This document shows, one piece after another, positions 1-6,795 of a stretch of DNA of 25,492 nt. The position numbers were made by a program, and so were the translations under genes. The notes under the pieces are model-generated. The model did not search any database, was not told where the DNA came from, and saw nothing but the letters and a program-made list of their open reading frames with translations. Positions within the stretch are counted from its first letter, which is position 1, and every line of letters starts with the position of its first letter. Origin of the DNA: DATBLE01 sp038248655 (GTDB lineage Bacteria; Actinomycetota; Thermoleophilia; Gaiellales; Gaiellaceae); NCBI GenBank assembly GCA_038248655.1, contig JBBRXG010000032.1, positions 1 to 25,492 on the forward strand, in the 5' to 3' direction.

Positions 1-393
1 GTCGTCGACACGAGCGTCTGGGTGGACGTCCTGAACGATGTTCCGACCGCTCAGGCGGGGCGATGCGTGGCGCTGATCGAGGGAGGCGAGCCGGTCGCTC
101 TGACTGACGTCGTGCTCACCGAGATCCTTCAAGGGCTGCGTTCGGAGCGCGAGGCCCGGCTCGTCGAGCGGCACCTGCGCGCGTTTCCCATCCTTCGCCT
201 GGACGGCGTCGACGACTTCGTGCTGGCAGCGTCCCTCTACCGCACGGCTCGCAGGGCCAGGGTGACGATCCGCAAGACTCTGGACTGCCTGATCGCGGCG
301 CCGTGCATCCGCACGCGCGCCCCGCTCCTGCACGCCGACGAGGACTTCGACCGACTGGCGTCCTGCACGCCGCTTCGGGTCTGGGTCGACTGA
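1..393 (+). CDS. PIN-domain toxin, VapC-like (5' end outside window)
   Basis: PIN-domain proteins are Mg-dependent RNases, usually the toxin of a VapBC pair. The reading frame is open from base 1 and begins VVDTSVWVD, the first beta strand and first catalytic Asp of the fold, so only two or three N-terminal residues should be missing. Further acidic positions follow in the expected order: the Glu of LTEILQGL, the Asp of KTLDCLIAA, and the Asp cluster of LLHADEDFDRL near the C-terminus. About 130 residues are present, the normal family length. The matching antitoxin would lie left of the window and cannot be seen. The next gene begins 11 bases after the stop. The domain call is secure; the toxin role is inferred from family. 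Confidence 0.85.
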   Translation, partial: VVDTSVWVDVLNDVPTAQAGRCVALIEGGEPVALTDVVLTEILQGLRSEREARLVERHLRAFPILRLDGVDDFVLAASLYRTARRARVTIRKTLDCLIAAPCIRTRAPLLHADEDFDRLASCTPLRVWVD

Positions 394-404
394 TCGAGCG
401 GACG

Positions 405-800
405 ATGAGCTCTGTCGCCGTGCACGAGAAGCGCATCGAGATCCGCTGGCGCGACCTGGACGCCTACGGGCACGTCAATCAGGCGGTCCACCTCACCTAC
501 CTTGAGGAGGTGCTCGACGACTGGTTTCGGTCCGTGCTCGGCGAGCTCTGGCACTACGTCGCCGCGCACGTCTCGATCGACTACCGGGCCGAGCTGCGGC
601 TCGACGACCGCGAGGCGGTCTGCGCCGTCGCGCTCGAGCGAATCGGGACGAAGAGCGTGACCGCGCGGGGCGAGATCCGGGCCTCCGATGGACGTCTCGT
701 GGCGGAGGGCCGGCTGGTCGTCGTCGCCCGCGACCCCGGGACCGGCGAGTCGCGGCCGCTGACCGACGCCGAGCGGGCCGCGTTCCGGGCGGCTGCGTGA
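405..800 (+). CDS. Acyl-CoA thioesterase, 4HBT hotdog family
   Basis: The 131-residue product has the single hotdog fold of 4-hydroxybenzoyl-CoA thioesterase-like enzymes, which hydrolyse acyl-CoA to free acid and CoA. The N-terminal segment WRDLDAYGHVNQA carries the family motif, with the Asp that acts in catalysis followed by G-H-V-N. The helix LTYLEEVLDDWF follows as usual. Start is ATG 405, because family members begin only about ten residues before the motif; a longer frame upstream would overlap the toxin gene. No clear ribosome binding site is visible. The stop overlaps the next start (GTGA at 797-800), implying translational coupling to the secreted hydrolase. The substrate cannot be read from sequence. 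Confidence 0.85.
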   Translation: MSSVAVHEKRIEIRWRDLDAYGHVNQAVHLTYLEEVLDDWFRSVLGELWHYVAAHVSIDYRAELRLDDREAVCAVALERIGTKSVTARGEIRASDGRLVAEGRLVVVARDPGTGESRPLTDAERAAFRAAA

Positions 801-2152
801 GGTTCCTCGCCGCCTCGCTCGTCGCCCTCGGGCTGGCCGGCTCGGCGCCGGCCGCGGCCCCGCGCCTGGCAGACTCGCACCCCTGCGTCGAGGCGGTCGG
901 GTTCACCTGCTCGAGGCTGGCCGTGCCGCTCGACCGCTCCGGCCGCGTCAAGGGAGTGCTCGCGCTGAACGTGGCGGCGGCGGACAACGCCGACGCTCCC
1001 CGCGGCGTCCTCCTCTTCCTCACGGGCGGTCCCGGCCAGCCGGGCCTGCCGTCGCTCGCCCGGCTCGCGACGCGGATCGCGCCGCTCGCGAAGACCTACC
1101 GGCTCGTGCTGATCGACCAGCGGGGCACCGGCGGTACGGCGATCGGGTGCCCGCGCCTCCAGGCCGAGGTCGGCACGTCCGACATCCGGGTGCCTTCGAG
1201 GTCCGCCGTGCAGGACTGCGCCCGGCGGCTGGGGCGGACCGCGGCCTTCTACTCGACTGCGGACACCGTCGCCGACCTCGATGCGCTCAGACGCTCGCTC
1301 GGCGCGGCGACGTGGACGATCGACGGCGTCTCGTACGGGACGTTCGTCGCGGAGCGCTATGCGCTTGCGCATCCGGCCGCGGTGCGGGCGCTCGTGCTCG
1401 ACTCCGTCCTTCCGCACGTCGACCCGCAGCGCGACGACGCCCTCTACCTCACCGGCCTCCGGGCGACCGCGCGCGTGCTGCGCGCCGCGTGCGCCCAGGT
1501 CTCGTGCGGGCACGACCCGGCAGCGGAGCTCAGCTGGCTCGTGCGCCACGGGGTGAACGGGGTCGCGCTCTTCGACACGATCGTCGAGTACGAGTTCCTC
1601 GATCCCGGGTACGGGGAGGTCCTGAGCGCGCTTCACGCCGCACGCCAGGGGAGCCGGGCCGCCCTGACCGCGCTGATCGCGAGGATGCGCCAGTCGAGCG
1701 GAGCACCCCCCTACCTCTTCAGCGCCGGCCTCCATGCCGCGACGCTGTGCGCCGATCTGCCGTTTCCGTGGGGGAAGGCCGGTTCGCCGGCGCAGCGCCG
1801 GCGCCTGCTGGCCAGGCGAGTCGCCGCCCTCCCGGACCGCGCCTTCTTCCCGTACACCCGCGCGACCGCGACCGCGCAGGGGCTCGTCGCCACCTGTCTG
1901 AACTGGCCGTCGACGCCAGCCGTTTCCGACCCGGCCGCGACGTCGAAGCTCCCGGCCGTGCCGACCCTGCTCGTCAGCGGCGACCGCGACCTCTCCACCC
2001 CCCTCGAGTGGGCCCGCGAGGAGCTTCGACGCGCTCCCCGCGGCAGGCTCGTCGTCGTCCCCGGCGCTGCGCACTCGGTCCAGAGCCGGGCGGTGTCGGA
2101 TCTCGGCCGGCGCGCCGTTGCCGCCTTCCTGCTCGGGCCGGCCACCGCATGA
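797..2152 (+). CDS. Secreted alpha/beta hydrolase, S33/TAP-like peptidase family
   Basis: The 451-residue product starts with a hydrophobic signal-like segment (residues 1-21, RFLAASLVALGLAGSAPAAA), so it is probably exported. The alpha/beta hydrolase core shows the oxyanion region LTGGPGQPG (about 76-84), the LIDQRGTGG strand (105-113) and the nucleophile elbow GVSYGT with Ser179. The C-terminal TAP-like part contains the acid in VSGDRDLSTP and the catalytic His in PGAAHSVQS. This order is that of Streptomyces tripeptidyl aminopeptidase and proline iminopeptidase relatives; similar proteins are also annotated as general hydrolases, so the peptide substrate is inferred. GTG 797 overlaps the preceding stop. 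The stop codon lies inside the first copy of a tandem 23-base repeat. Confidence 0.85.
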   Translation: MRFLAASLVALGLAGSAPAAAPRLADSHPCVEAVGFTCSRLAVPLDRSGRVKGVLALNVAAADNADAPRGVLLFLTGGPGQPGLPSLARLATRIAPLAKTYRLVLIDQRGTGGTAIGCPRLQAEVGTSDIRVPSRSAVQDCARRLGRTAAFYSTADTVADLDALRRSLGAATWTIDGVSYGTFVAERYALAHPAAVRALVLDSVLPHVDPQRDDALYLTGLRATARVLRAACAQVSCGHDPAAELSWLVRHGVNGVALFDTIVEYEFLDPGYGEVLSALHAARQGSRAALTALIARMRQSSGAPPYLFSAGLHAATLCADLPFPWGKAGSPAQRRRLLARRVAALPDRAFFPYTRATATAQGLVATCLNWPSTPAVSDPAATSKLPAVPTLLVSGDRDLSTPLEWAREELRRAPRGRLVVVPGAAHSVQSRAVSDLGRRAVAAFLLGPATA

Positions 2153-2194
2153 ACGTCGCCCGGCTCTGCCTATGAACGTCGCTCGGCTCTGCCT
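2149..2194 (+). repeat. Tandem 23-base direct repeat, two copies
   Basis: Bases 2149-2171 and 2172-2194 are adjacent copies differing at one base (GTCGCCCGG versus GTCGCTCGG). The first copy contains the TGA stop of the hydrolase gene, so duplication of the gene end is the simplest origin. No function is apparent. Confidence 0.8.
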
Positions 2195-2207
2195 CGTGGG
2201 AAAGAGC

Positions 2208-2237
2208 TTCAGGGACAGGCTCAAGCCTGTCCCTGAA
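2208..2237. repeat. Palindromic element, GGGACAG family (variant core)
   Basis: Two perfect 14-base arms, TTCAGGGACAGGCT and its complement, are separated by CA. The outer part matches the palindromes at 4899-5096 and 20103, while the core reads GGCT/AGCC instead of GACCC/GGGTC, with both arms changed together. It lies just after the hydrolase gene and could act as a transcription terminator hairpin, though no T-run follows. Confidence 0.75.
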
Positions 2238-2248
2238 ACAGTCTCCCC

Positions 2249-2322
2249 GGAAACAATGTTTCCCCCACGGGGCCCCCTTCGTCCAGAGAGGCCAATCTTG
2301 CCGGGGAACCTCCCGGTTCCCC
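2249..2322. repeat. Two further hairpins in the 2153-2359 spacer
   Basis: GGAAAC-AAT-GTTTCC occupies 2249-2263 and GGGGAACC-TCCC-GGTTCCCC occupies 2303-2322. Together with the palindrome at 2208 and the hairpin at 2341 they make this 207-base spacer almost entirely self-complementary. No open frame of coding character is seen here. Confidence 0.6.
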
Positions 2323-2340
2323 TGGGACCCCTCCCCGTTC

Positions 2341-2361
2341 ATGGGCCGAAGGACGGCCCAT
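2341..2361 (+). promoter_or_regulatory. Hairpin covering the start codon of the PaaI-type thioesterase
   Basis: Arms ATGGGCCG (2341-2348) and CGGCCCAT (2354-2361) flank the loop AAGGA. The right arm includes the first two bases of the ATG at 2360. The only purine-rich, ribosome-binding-like sequence (AAGGA) sits in the loop. The fold could limit or expose the start site; regulation is inference. Confidence 0.4.
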
Positions 2362-2785
2362 GAACCTGCGCGACCACCTCGAGGCGATGCTCCGCGGCGA
2401 GAAGCCGCCGCCGCCCGTCTCGCAGCTCCTCGGATTGAAGCTCCGCTCGTACTCCGATCGCGAGTGCGTCTTCGAGCTGGAGGTTCGCCCGGAGCACGGC
2501 AACCCGATGGGGACGCTCCAGGGCGGGATCATCTGCGCGCTCGCGGACGCGGCGATGGGGATGGCGTACGCGACCACCCTCGGCGAGGAGGAGACGTTCA
2601 CGACGCTCGAGCTGAAGGCGAACTACCTGCGCCAGGTGGTCGACGGGACGCTGACCGCCACCGGGCGGGTCGCGCATTCCGGGCGCACGATCGGTCTCGC
2701 CACCTGCGACGTGGTCGATGCGCAGGGCCGGCTGGTCGCCCACGCGACCAGCACGTGCATGACCCTCCGCGACGCAGGCCGTTAG
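2360..2785 (+). CDS. PaaI-family thioesterase (hotdog fold)
   Basis: The 141-residue product belongs to the PaaI/YbgC-type hotdog thioesterases, which release CoA from aryl- or acyl-CoA and can rescue trapped CoA. The core segment HGNPMGTLQGGIICALADAAMG has the typical G-x-x-x-GG-x-x-x-x-x-x-D arrangement, in which the Asp of the central helix is catalytic and the G-rich turn binds CoA. The hydrophobic strand TTLELKANYLRQV follows, then the closing strands RTIGLATCDVVDAQG and HATSTCMTL. ATG 2360 gives normal length but lies in a hairpin; ATG 2387 is a weaker alternative. The gene ends nine bases before an acyl-CoA dehydrogenase, consistent with a role in the same acyl-CoA pathway. Confidence 0.85.
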   Translation: MNLRDHLEAMLRGEKPPPPVSQLLGLKLRSYSDRECVFELEVRPEHGNPMGTLQGGIICALADAAMGMAYATTLGEEETFTTLELKANYLRQVVDGTLTATGRVAHSGRTIGLATCDVVDAQGRLVAHATSTCMTLRDAGR

Positions 2786-2788
2786 GGT
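2783..2788 (+). promoter_or_regulatory. Candidate -10 box (TAGGGT) for a leaderless acyl-CoA dehydrogenase mRNA
   Basis: TAGGGT is followed by six bases and the GTG at 2795, so a transcript starting about seven bases downstream would begin at the start codon. ATGACC at 2759-2764 is a possible -35 with an 18-base spacer. The box overlaps the stop codon of the preceding gene. The same arrangement recurs at 5148, 13703, 18322, 21968 and 25334. Confidence 0.4.
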
Positions 2789-2794
2789 CTCGGC

Positions 2795-3940
2795 GTGCAG
2801 CTGCGCGATTCGCCGGAGGAGGCCGCCTTCCGCGAGGAGGTGCGCGCGTGGCTCGCCGCGAACCTGCCCGACGACCTCCGTGCCCGCCGAGGCGGAGCCT
2901 CCCGGTTCGAGGAGTGGGGGCGGGACTGGAGCCGCAGGCTCGGCGACGCCGGCTACGCGGCGCTGAGCTGGCCGAAGGAGTACGGGGGCGCCGGCGCGCC
3001 GTACTCGCACCAGGCGATCCTGCTCGAGGAGCTCGCCGCGGCGCAGGCACCTCCTCACATCGGGGTGATCGGGATCGGCATGGCGGGGCCGACGATCATG
3101 GCCCACGGCACCGACGAGCAGAAGGCGCGCTACCTGCCGAAGATCCTCACCGCCGAGGAGATCTGGTGCCAGGGCTTCTCCGAGCCCGGCGCCGGCTCGG
3201 ACCTCGCCTCGGTGCGCACGCGCGCGGAGCGGCGTGACGGGCACTTCGTCGTCAACGGCCAGAAGGTCTGGTCGTCGTACGCGCACCTCGCCGACTGGTG
3301 CATCCTCCTCACCCTCAGCGACCCGGACGCGCCCCGCTACCAGGGACTGACGTACCTGGCCGTCGACATGCACGCTCCGGGCGTCGAGGTCCGGCCGCTG
3401 ACCCAGCTCACGGGCGAGGCCGAGTTCAACGAGATCTTCTTCTCCGACGTCGAGGTGCCGACCGAGAACGTGCTGGGCGAGCCCGGGGAGGGCTGGCAGG
3501 TGGCGATGACGACGCTGATGCACGAGCGGGCCGCGCTCGGCTTCGCGCTCGCCGGCGCCTTCGAGGTCGCGGTCGGCCGGCTGCTCGAGCTCGCCCGCGG
3601 GCGTGAGCTCGACGAGCGGCTCCGCGACCTCGTCGCCCGGAGCTGGATCGACCTGCAGGCGCTGAAGTGGACGAACAACCGCGCGCTCACCCGGCTCGTC
3701 CAGACCGGCGCCCCCGGGCCCGAGGCCTCGATTCCGAAGCTCCACTGGTCGGAGGCGAACCAGCGGCTCGGCAGGCTCGCGCTGGAGCTGCTCGGGCCCG
3801 CGTCGCAGCTCGCCGAGGGGGACGGCTACTGGCAGTGGCTCCAGCTGCGCAGCCGCGGCAACACGATCGAAGCCGGGACCTCCGAGATCCTCCGCAACAT
3901 CGTCGTCGAGCGCGTACTCGGACTTCCGAAGGGGCGCTGA
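2795..3940 (+). CDS. Acyl-CoA dehydrogenase, FadE type (probable catalytic subunit)
   Basis: This 381-residue flavoprotein should oxidise an acyl-CoA to the 2-enoyl-CoA and pass electrons to ETF. The N-terminal helical domain runs to about residue 120. The FAD-binding middle domain contains QGFSEPGAGSDL (126-137) and NGQKVWSSYA (154-163). The C-terminal helical domain ends in GNTIEAGTSEILRNIV. The MCAD-type base position next to GTSE is Ala. Glu244 in MHERAALG lies where isovaleryl-CoA dehydrogenase and mycobacterial steroid dehydrogenases such as ChsE4 have their base, so I infer that subtype. GTG 2795 is the start. The gene is followed after one base by a second, shorter dehydrogenase, the usual sign of an alpha2-beta2 enzyme. 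Substrate is unknown. Confidence 0.92.
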   Translation: MQLRDSPEEAAFREEVRAWLAANLPDDLRARRGGASRFEEWGRDWSRRLGDAGYAALSWPKEYGGAGAPYSHQAILLEELAAAQAPPHIGVIGIGMAGPTIMAHGTDEQKARYLPKILTAEEIWCQGFSEPGAGSDLASVRTRAERRDGHFVVNGQKVWSSYAHLADWCILLTLSDPDAPRYQGLTYLAVDMHAPGVEVRPLTQLTGEAEFNEIFFSDVEVPTENVLGEPGEGWQVAMTTLMHERAALGFALAGAFEVAVGRLLELARGRELDERLRDLVARSWIDLQALKWTNNRALTRLVQTGAPGPEASIPKLHWSEANQRLGRLALELLGPASQLAEGDGYWQWLQLRSRGNTIEAGTSEILRNIVVERVLGLPKGR

Positions 3941-3941
3941 G

Positions 3942-4877
3942 GTGCACTTCGCCTTCACCGCCGAGCAAGATGTGCTCCGCGCGGAGGCGCGCCGGTACCT
4001 CGAGGAGCGCTTCCCTGCCGAGCGCGTGTCCGAGCTGGCCGATTCCGAGGCGGGGTGGGATCCCGCGTCCTGGGCCGAGCTGGCCGAGCTGGGCTGGCTC
4101 GGAGTCTCGATCCCCGAGGACGAGGGCGGCGCCGGGCTCGGCTTCCTCGAGGAGGCGGTGCTGCTCGAGGAGCTCGGGCGCGCTCTCTACCCCGGCCCGT
4201 ACTTCTCGACCGTGGCACTGGCGCTGCCGGCGCTGGGGGAGGATGAGCGCGCCCGCGTCGCGGCGGGGGATTCGCGCTGGTCGGCGGAGGTGGACGGGCT
4301 CGTCCCCGACCTCGCGCTCGTCGATCGCGTCGTCACCGCCGCCGGCGCGGCGGCCGCCGAGGGAGAGACGCTTCCGACGATGGACTCGACCCGGCGGCTC
4401 GGCCGGCTCGCACCGGGCTCGCGCGAGCTGCTTCCGGGGACGCTCGACCGGCCGCGGCTACGTGCGGCGCTGGCGGTCGAGGCGGTCGGGATCGCGCAGC
4501 GGGCCCTCGACTTCGGCGTCGAGCATGCGAAGGAGCGCCAGCAGTTCGGCAGGTCGATCGGCGTCTACCAGGCGGTGTCGCACTCGCTCGTCGACGCGTT
4601 CATGGCGACCGAGCTCGCGCGCTCGCTCGCGTACCGCGCGGCCTGGTGCGTGGCCGAGGACGACGCCGAGCAGGCCGTCGCCGCCGCGGCCGCGAAGGCG
4701 TACGCCTCCGAGGCGGCCGTCTCCGCCTGCGAGCGGGCGATCCAGGTGCTCGGCGGGATCGGCTTCACCTGGGAGCACCCGCTGCACCGCTACTACAAGC
4801 GCGCGCAGTGGGTGCGAGCGTTCGACGGCTTCCCCGCCGCCCAGCGGGCCGAGGTCGCCGACCACCTCCTCGCCTGA
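3942..4877 (+). CDS. Acyl-CoA dehydrogenase-like protein (probable non-catalytic partner subunit)
   Basis: The 311-residue product is about 70 residues shorter than a normal acyl-CoA dehydrogenase. The N-terminal helical domain is clear (FTAEQDVLRAEARRYLE, then GWLGVSIPEDEGGAGLG). The middle beta domain (about 95-165) is short and lacks the TEPxAGSD-like flavin motif. The C-terminal helices contain KERQQFGRSIGVYQAVSH and QVLGGIGFTWEHPLHRYYKRA, which bind flavin across the subunit interface in known heteromeric enzymes. No ER-type catalytic glutamate is seen at the position used by the upstream gene. It starts at GTG 3942, one base after that gene, and is probably its obligate partner, as in FadE26-FadE27 pairs of mycobacteria. 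Pairing is inference; family membership is secure. Confidence 0.88.
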   Translation: MHFAFTAEQDVLRAEARRYLEERFPAERVSELADSEAGWDPASWAELAELGWLGVSIPEDEGGAGLGFLEEAVLLEELGRALYPGPYFSTVALALPALGEDERARVAAGDSRWSAEVDGLVPDLALVDRVVTAAGAAAAEGETLPTMDSTRRLGRLAPGSRELLPGTLDRPRLRAALAVEAVGIAQRALDFGVEHAKERQQFGRSIGVYQAVSHSLVDAFMATELARSLAYRAAWCVAEDDAEQAVAAAAAKAYASEAAVSACERAIQVLGGIGFTWEHPLHRYYKRAQWVRAFDGFPAAQRAEVADHLLA

Positions 4878-4898
4878 GCGGCCGCGCGCCGCGACAGG

Positions 4899-5096
4899 CA
4901 GGGACAGACCCCCGGGGTCTGTCCCTGGGGTGAAGGGGCGCTGCGGAGCAGCAGGGACAGACCCTCGGGGTCTGTCCCTGGGGTGCGCTGGACTCACGCC
5001 GCGCTTCGAAGTGCAGTGACAGGCCTCTCGTCTGTCACTGGTTTCGGCCGGCCTCGTCGACGCGAGGCAGGGACAGACCCCGCGGGTCTGTCCCTG
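4899..5096. repeat. Array of four palindromes, GGGACAGACCC family
   Basis: Palindromes lie at 4899-4927, 4952-4980, 5014-5040 and 5068-5096. Copies 1, 2 and 4 have arms CAGGGACAGACCC and GGGTCTGTCCCTG around a 3-base centre (copy 1 pairs one base further). Copy 3 has CAGTGACAG and CTGTCACTG: the change from GGGAC to GTGAC is matched in the other arm, so pairing is kept. Start-to-start spacing is 53, 62 and 54 bases, and the CTGGGGTG that follows copies 1, 2 and 4 suggests serial duplication. The array fills most of the 283-base spacer between the dehydrogenase pair and the ligase; no gene is seen there. Terminator or REP-like element are both possible. Confidence 0.85.
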
Positions 5097-5124
5097 GGGT
5101 GCGGCAGGCCAGACGCCACGCGCA

Positions 5125-5153
5125 TTGCCCGGCGGCCGGCGGCCGGTTACGGT
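5125..5153 (+). promoter_or_regulatory. Candidate promoter of the acyl-CoA ligase operon, leaderless
   Basis: TTGCCC (5125-5130), a 17-base spacer and TACGGT (5148-5153) form a plausible -35/-10 pair. The ATG at 5161 follows after seven bases, so the transcript would start at or next to the start codon. No ribosome binding site precedes this ATG, which fits. Confidence 0.5.
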
Positions 5154-5160
5154 TCGCTCC

Positions 5161-6795
5161 ATGGACGGCCAGATGATGGACTTCCAACTGACGCTGCCGC
5201 ACCTGCTCAGGCGCGTCGAGACGTACTTCGGGGACAAGGAGATCGCCACCCGCCTCCCCGACAAGAGCTTTCACCACTACACGTATCGCGACATGACCCG
5301 GCGGGCGAAGCAGCTCGCAGTCGGGCTCGCAGGTCTCGGTCTCGAGCGCGGCGATCGGGTCGCGACGCTCGCCTGGAATCACTACCAGCACATGGAGTGC
5401 TACCTCGGGATCTCGTGCGGCGGGTTCGTCCTGCACACGCTCAACCTCCGCCTGCACCCGAGCGACATCGGCTACGTCGCGAAGCACGCGGGCGACCGGG
5501 TGCTCGTCGTCGATCGCAGCCTCCTGCCGCTCGTCGAGCAGTTTCGCGACGCAACCGAGATCGAGCATGTGCTCGTCGTCGAGGACTCGTACGAGGAGCT
5601 GCTCGCGGGTGCGTCGCCCGACGACTGGCGCGACCCGGAGCTGGACGAGAACGAGGCGGCGGCGATGTGCTACACGAGCGGCACGACGGGCCGGCCCAAG
5701 GGCGTCGTCTACTCGCACCGCTCGACGGTCCTGCATACACTCGGCGTCGCCGCGGCGAACCCGCTCGGGCTCGGCGTCTCCGAGAGTGACTCGATCATGC
5801 CGGTCGTGCCGATGTTCCACGCGAACGCCTGGGGCTATCCGTACCTGGCGACCATGCTCGGCGCGAAGATCGTCTACCCGGGGCCGCACCTCGATCCCGA
5901 GAGCCTCCTCGACGGCTTCGTCGACGAGAGCGTGACGTGGGCGGCCGGGGTGCCGACGATCTGGATGGGAATCCTCGCGATGCTCGACGCCGATCCGGGG
6001 CGCTGGGACCTCTCGAAGATGAAGGGGATGCTCGTCGGCGGCTCGGCTGCCCCCAGGGCGATGATCGCCGCCTTCAACCAGCGTCACGGCCTCGAGATCG
6101 TGCACGGCTGGGGGATGACCGAGACCTCGCCCGTCGCCTCCGAGGCGATGCTGCCCGGCGACCTCGCCGACGCCGACGAGGAGACGAAGTTCGACTACAT
6201 CGCGCTCCAGGGGTTGCCGCTTCCGCTCGTCGAGGTCCGGGCGCGCGACGCGGACGGGAACGAGATCCCGTGGGACGACGAGGCGATGGGCGAGCTCGAG
6301 ATCCGCGGCCCATGGGTGGCGGCCGGCTACTACGGGGCGCCTCGTAGCGGCGAGCAGGCGGAGCGCTGGACGGACGACGGCTGGTTCAAGACCGGCGACA
6401 TCGTCTCGATCCACCCGCGCGGGTTGATCCACATCCAGGACCGCTCGAAGGACGTGATCAAGTCGGGCGGGGAGTGGATCAGCTCGGTCGCGCTGGAGAA
6501 TGCCCTGATGGCCCATCCCGCGATCGCGGAAGCGGCGGTGATCGCCGTTCCGGACGAGAAGTGGGACGAGCGGCCGCTGGCCGTCTGCGTGCTGCGCGAG
6601 GGGCGGACGGCGACGCCCGAGGAGCTCCGCGGGTTCCTCTCCGGGAGCTTCACGAAGTGGTCCCTGCCGGACGCATTCGAGTTCGTGGACGCGATCCCGA
6701 AGACGGCGGTCGGCAAGTTCCGCAAGACGGCGCTGCGCGAGCTGTTCCCGGCGGCGCCTGCCACTAGGCCCGCGTCCGAGCCGGCGGCGCCCTGA
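5161..6795 (+). CDS. Long-chain fatty-acid-CoA ligase, AMP-forming
   Basis: The 544-residue enzyme should activate a carboxylic acid with ATP to the acyl-AMP and then to acyl-CoA. ANL-superfamily motifs are all visible: the phosphate loop YTSGTTGRPKG (171-181), the A5 motif GWGMTETSP (316-324), DDGWFKTGDI (405-413), the hinge DRSKDVIKSGGEWIS (427-441) and the catalytic lysine region PKTAVGKFRK (513-522, Lys519). ATG 5161 is chosen because family members typically begin MDGxMMDFxLTL; an in-frame GTG at 5125 would add twelve unmatched residues. Length is normal for the FadD/AlkK-like branch that takes medium- to long-chain acids. It heads an overlapping operon with three downstream genes; chain length is not determinable. 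Confidence 0.92.
   Translation: MDGQMMDFQLTLPHLLRRVETYFGDKEIATRLPDKSFHHYTYRDMTRRAKQLAVGLAGLGLERGDRVATLAWNHYQHMECYLGISCGGFVLHTLNLRLHPSDIGYVAKHAGDRVLVVDRSLLPLVEQFRDATEIEHVLVVEDSYEELLAGASPDDWRDPELDENEAAAMCYTSGTTGRPKGVVYSHRSTVLHTLGVAAANPLGLGVSESDSIMPVVPMFHANAWGYPYLATMLGAKIVYPGPHLDPESLLDGFVDESVTWAAGVPTIWMGILAMLDADPGRWDLSKMKGMLVGGSAAPRAMIAAFNQRHGLEIVHGWGMTETSPVASEAMLPGDLADADEETKFDYIALQGLPLPLVEVRARDADGNEIPWDDEAMGELEIRGPWVAAGYYGAPRSGEQAERWTDDGWFKTGDIVSIHPRGLIHIQDRSKDVIKSGGEWISSVALENALMAHPAIAEAAVIAVPDEKWDERPLAVCVLREGRTATPEELRGFLSGSFTKWSLPDAFEFVDAIPKTAVGKFRKTALRELFPAAPATRPASEPAAP

Noticed and set aside
581..2224. Long open frame on the minus strand across the thioesterase and hydrolase genes
   Set aside because: Composition is Arg/Gly/Pro-rich with no domain, and the plus-strand genes there have clear motifs. 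Such antisense frames are normal in high-GC DNA; the same holds for 2339-3958, 5035-6516, 6330-7712 and 6913-8739 on the minus strand.
4899..5096. CRISPR-like array of four regularly spaced repeats
   Set aside because: The repeats are near-perfect palindromes with related, not unique, spacers, only four copies exist, and no cas gene is present.
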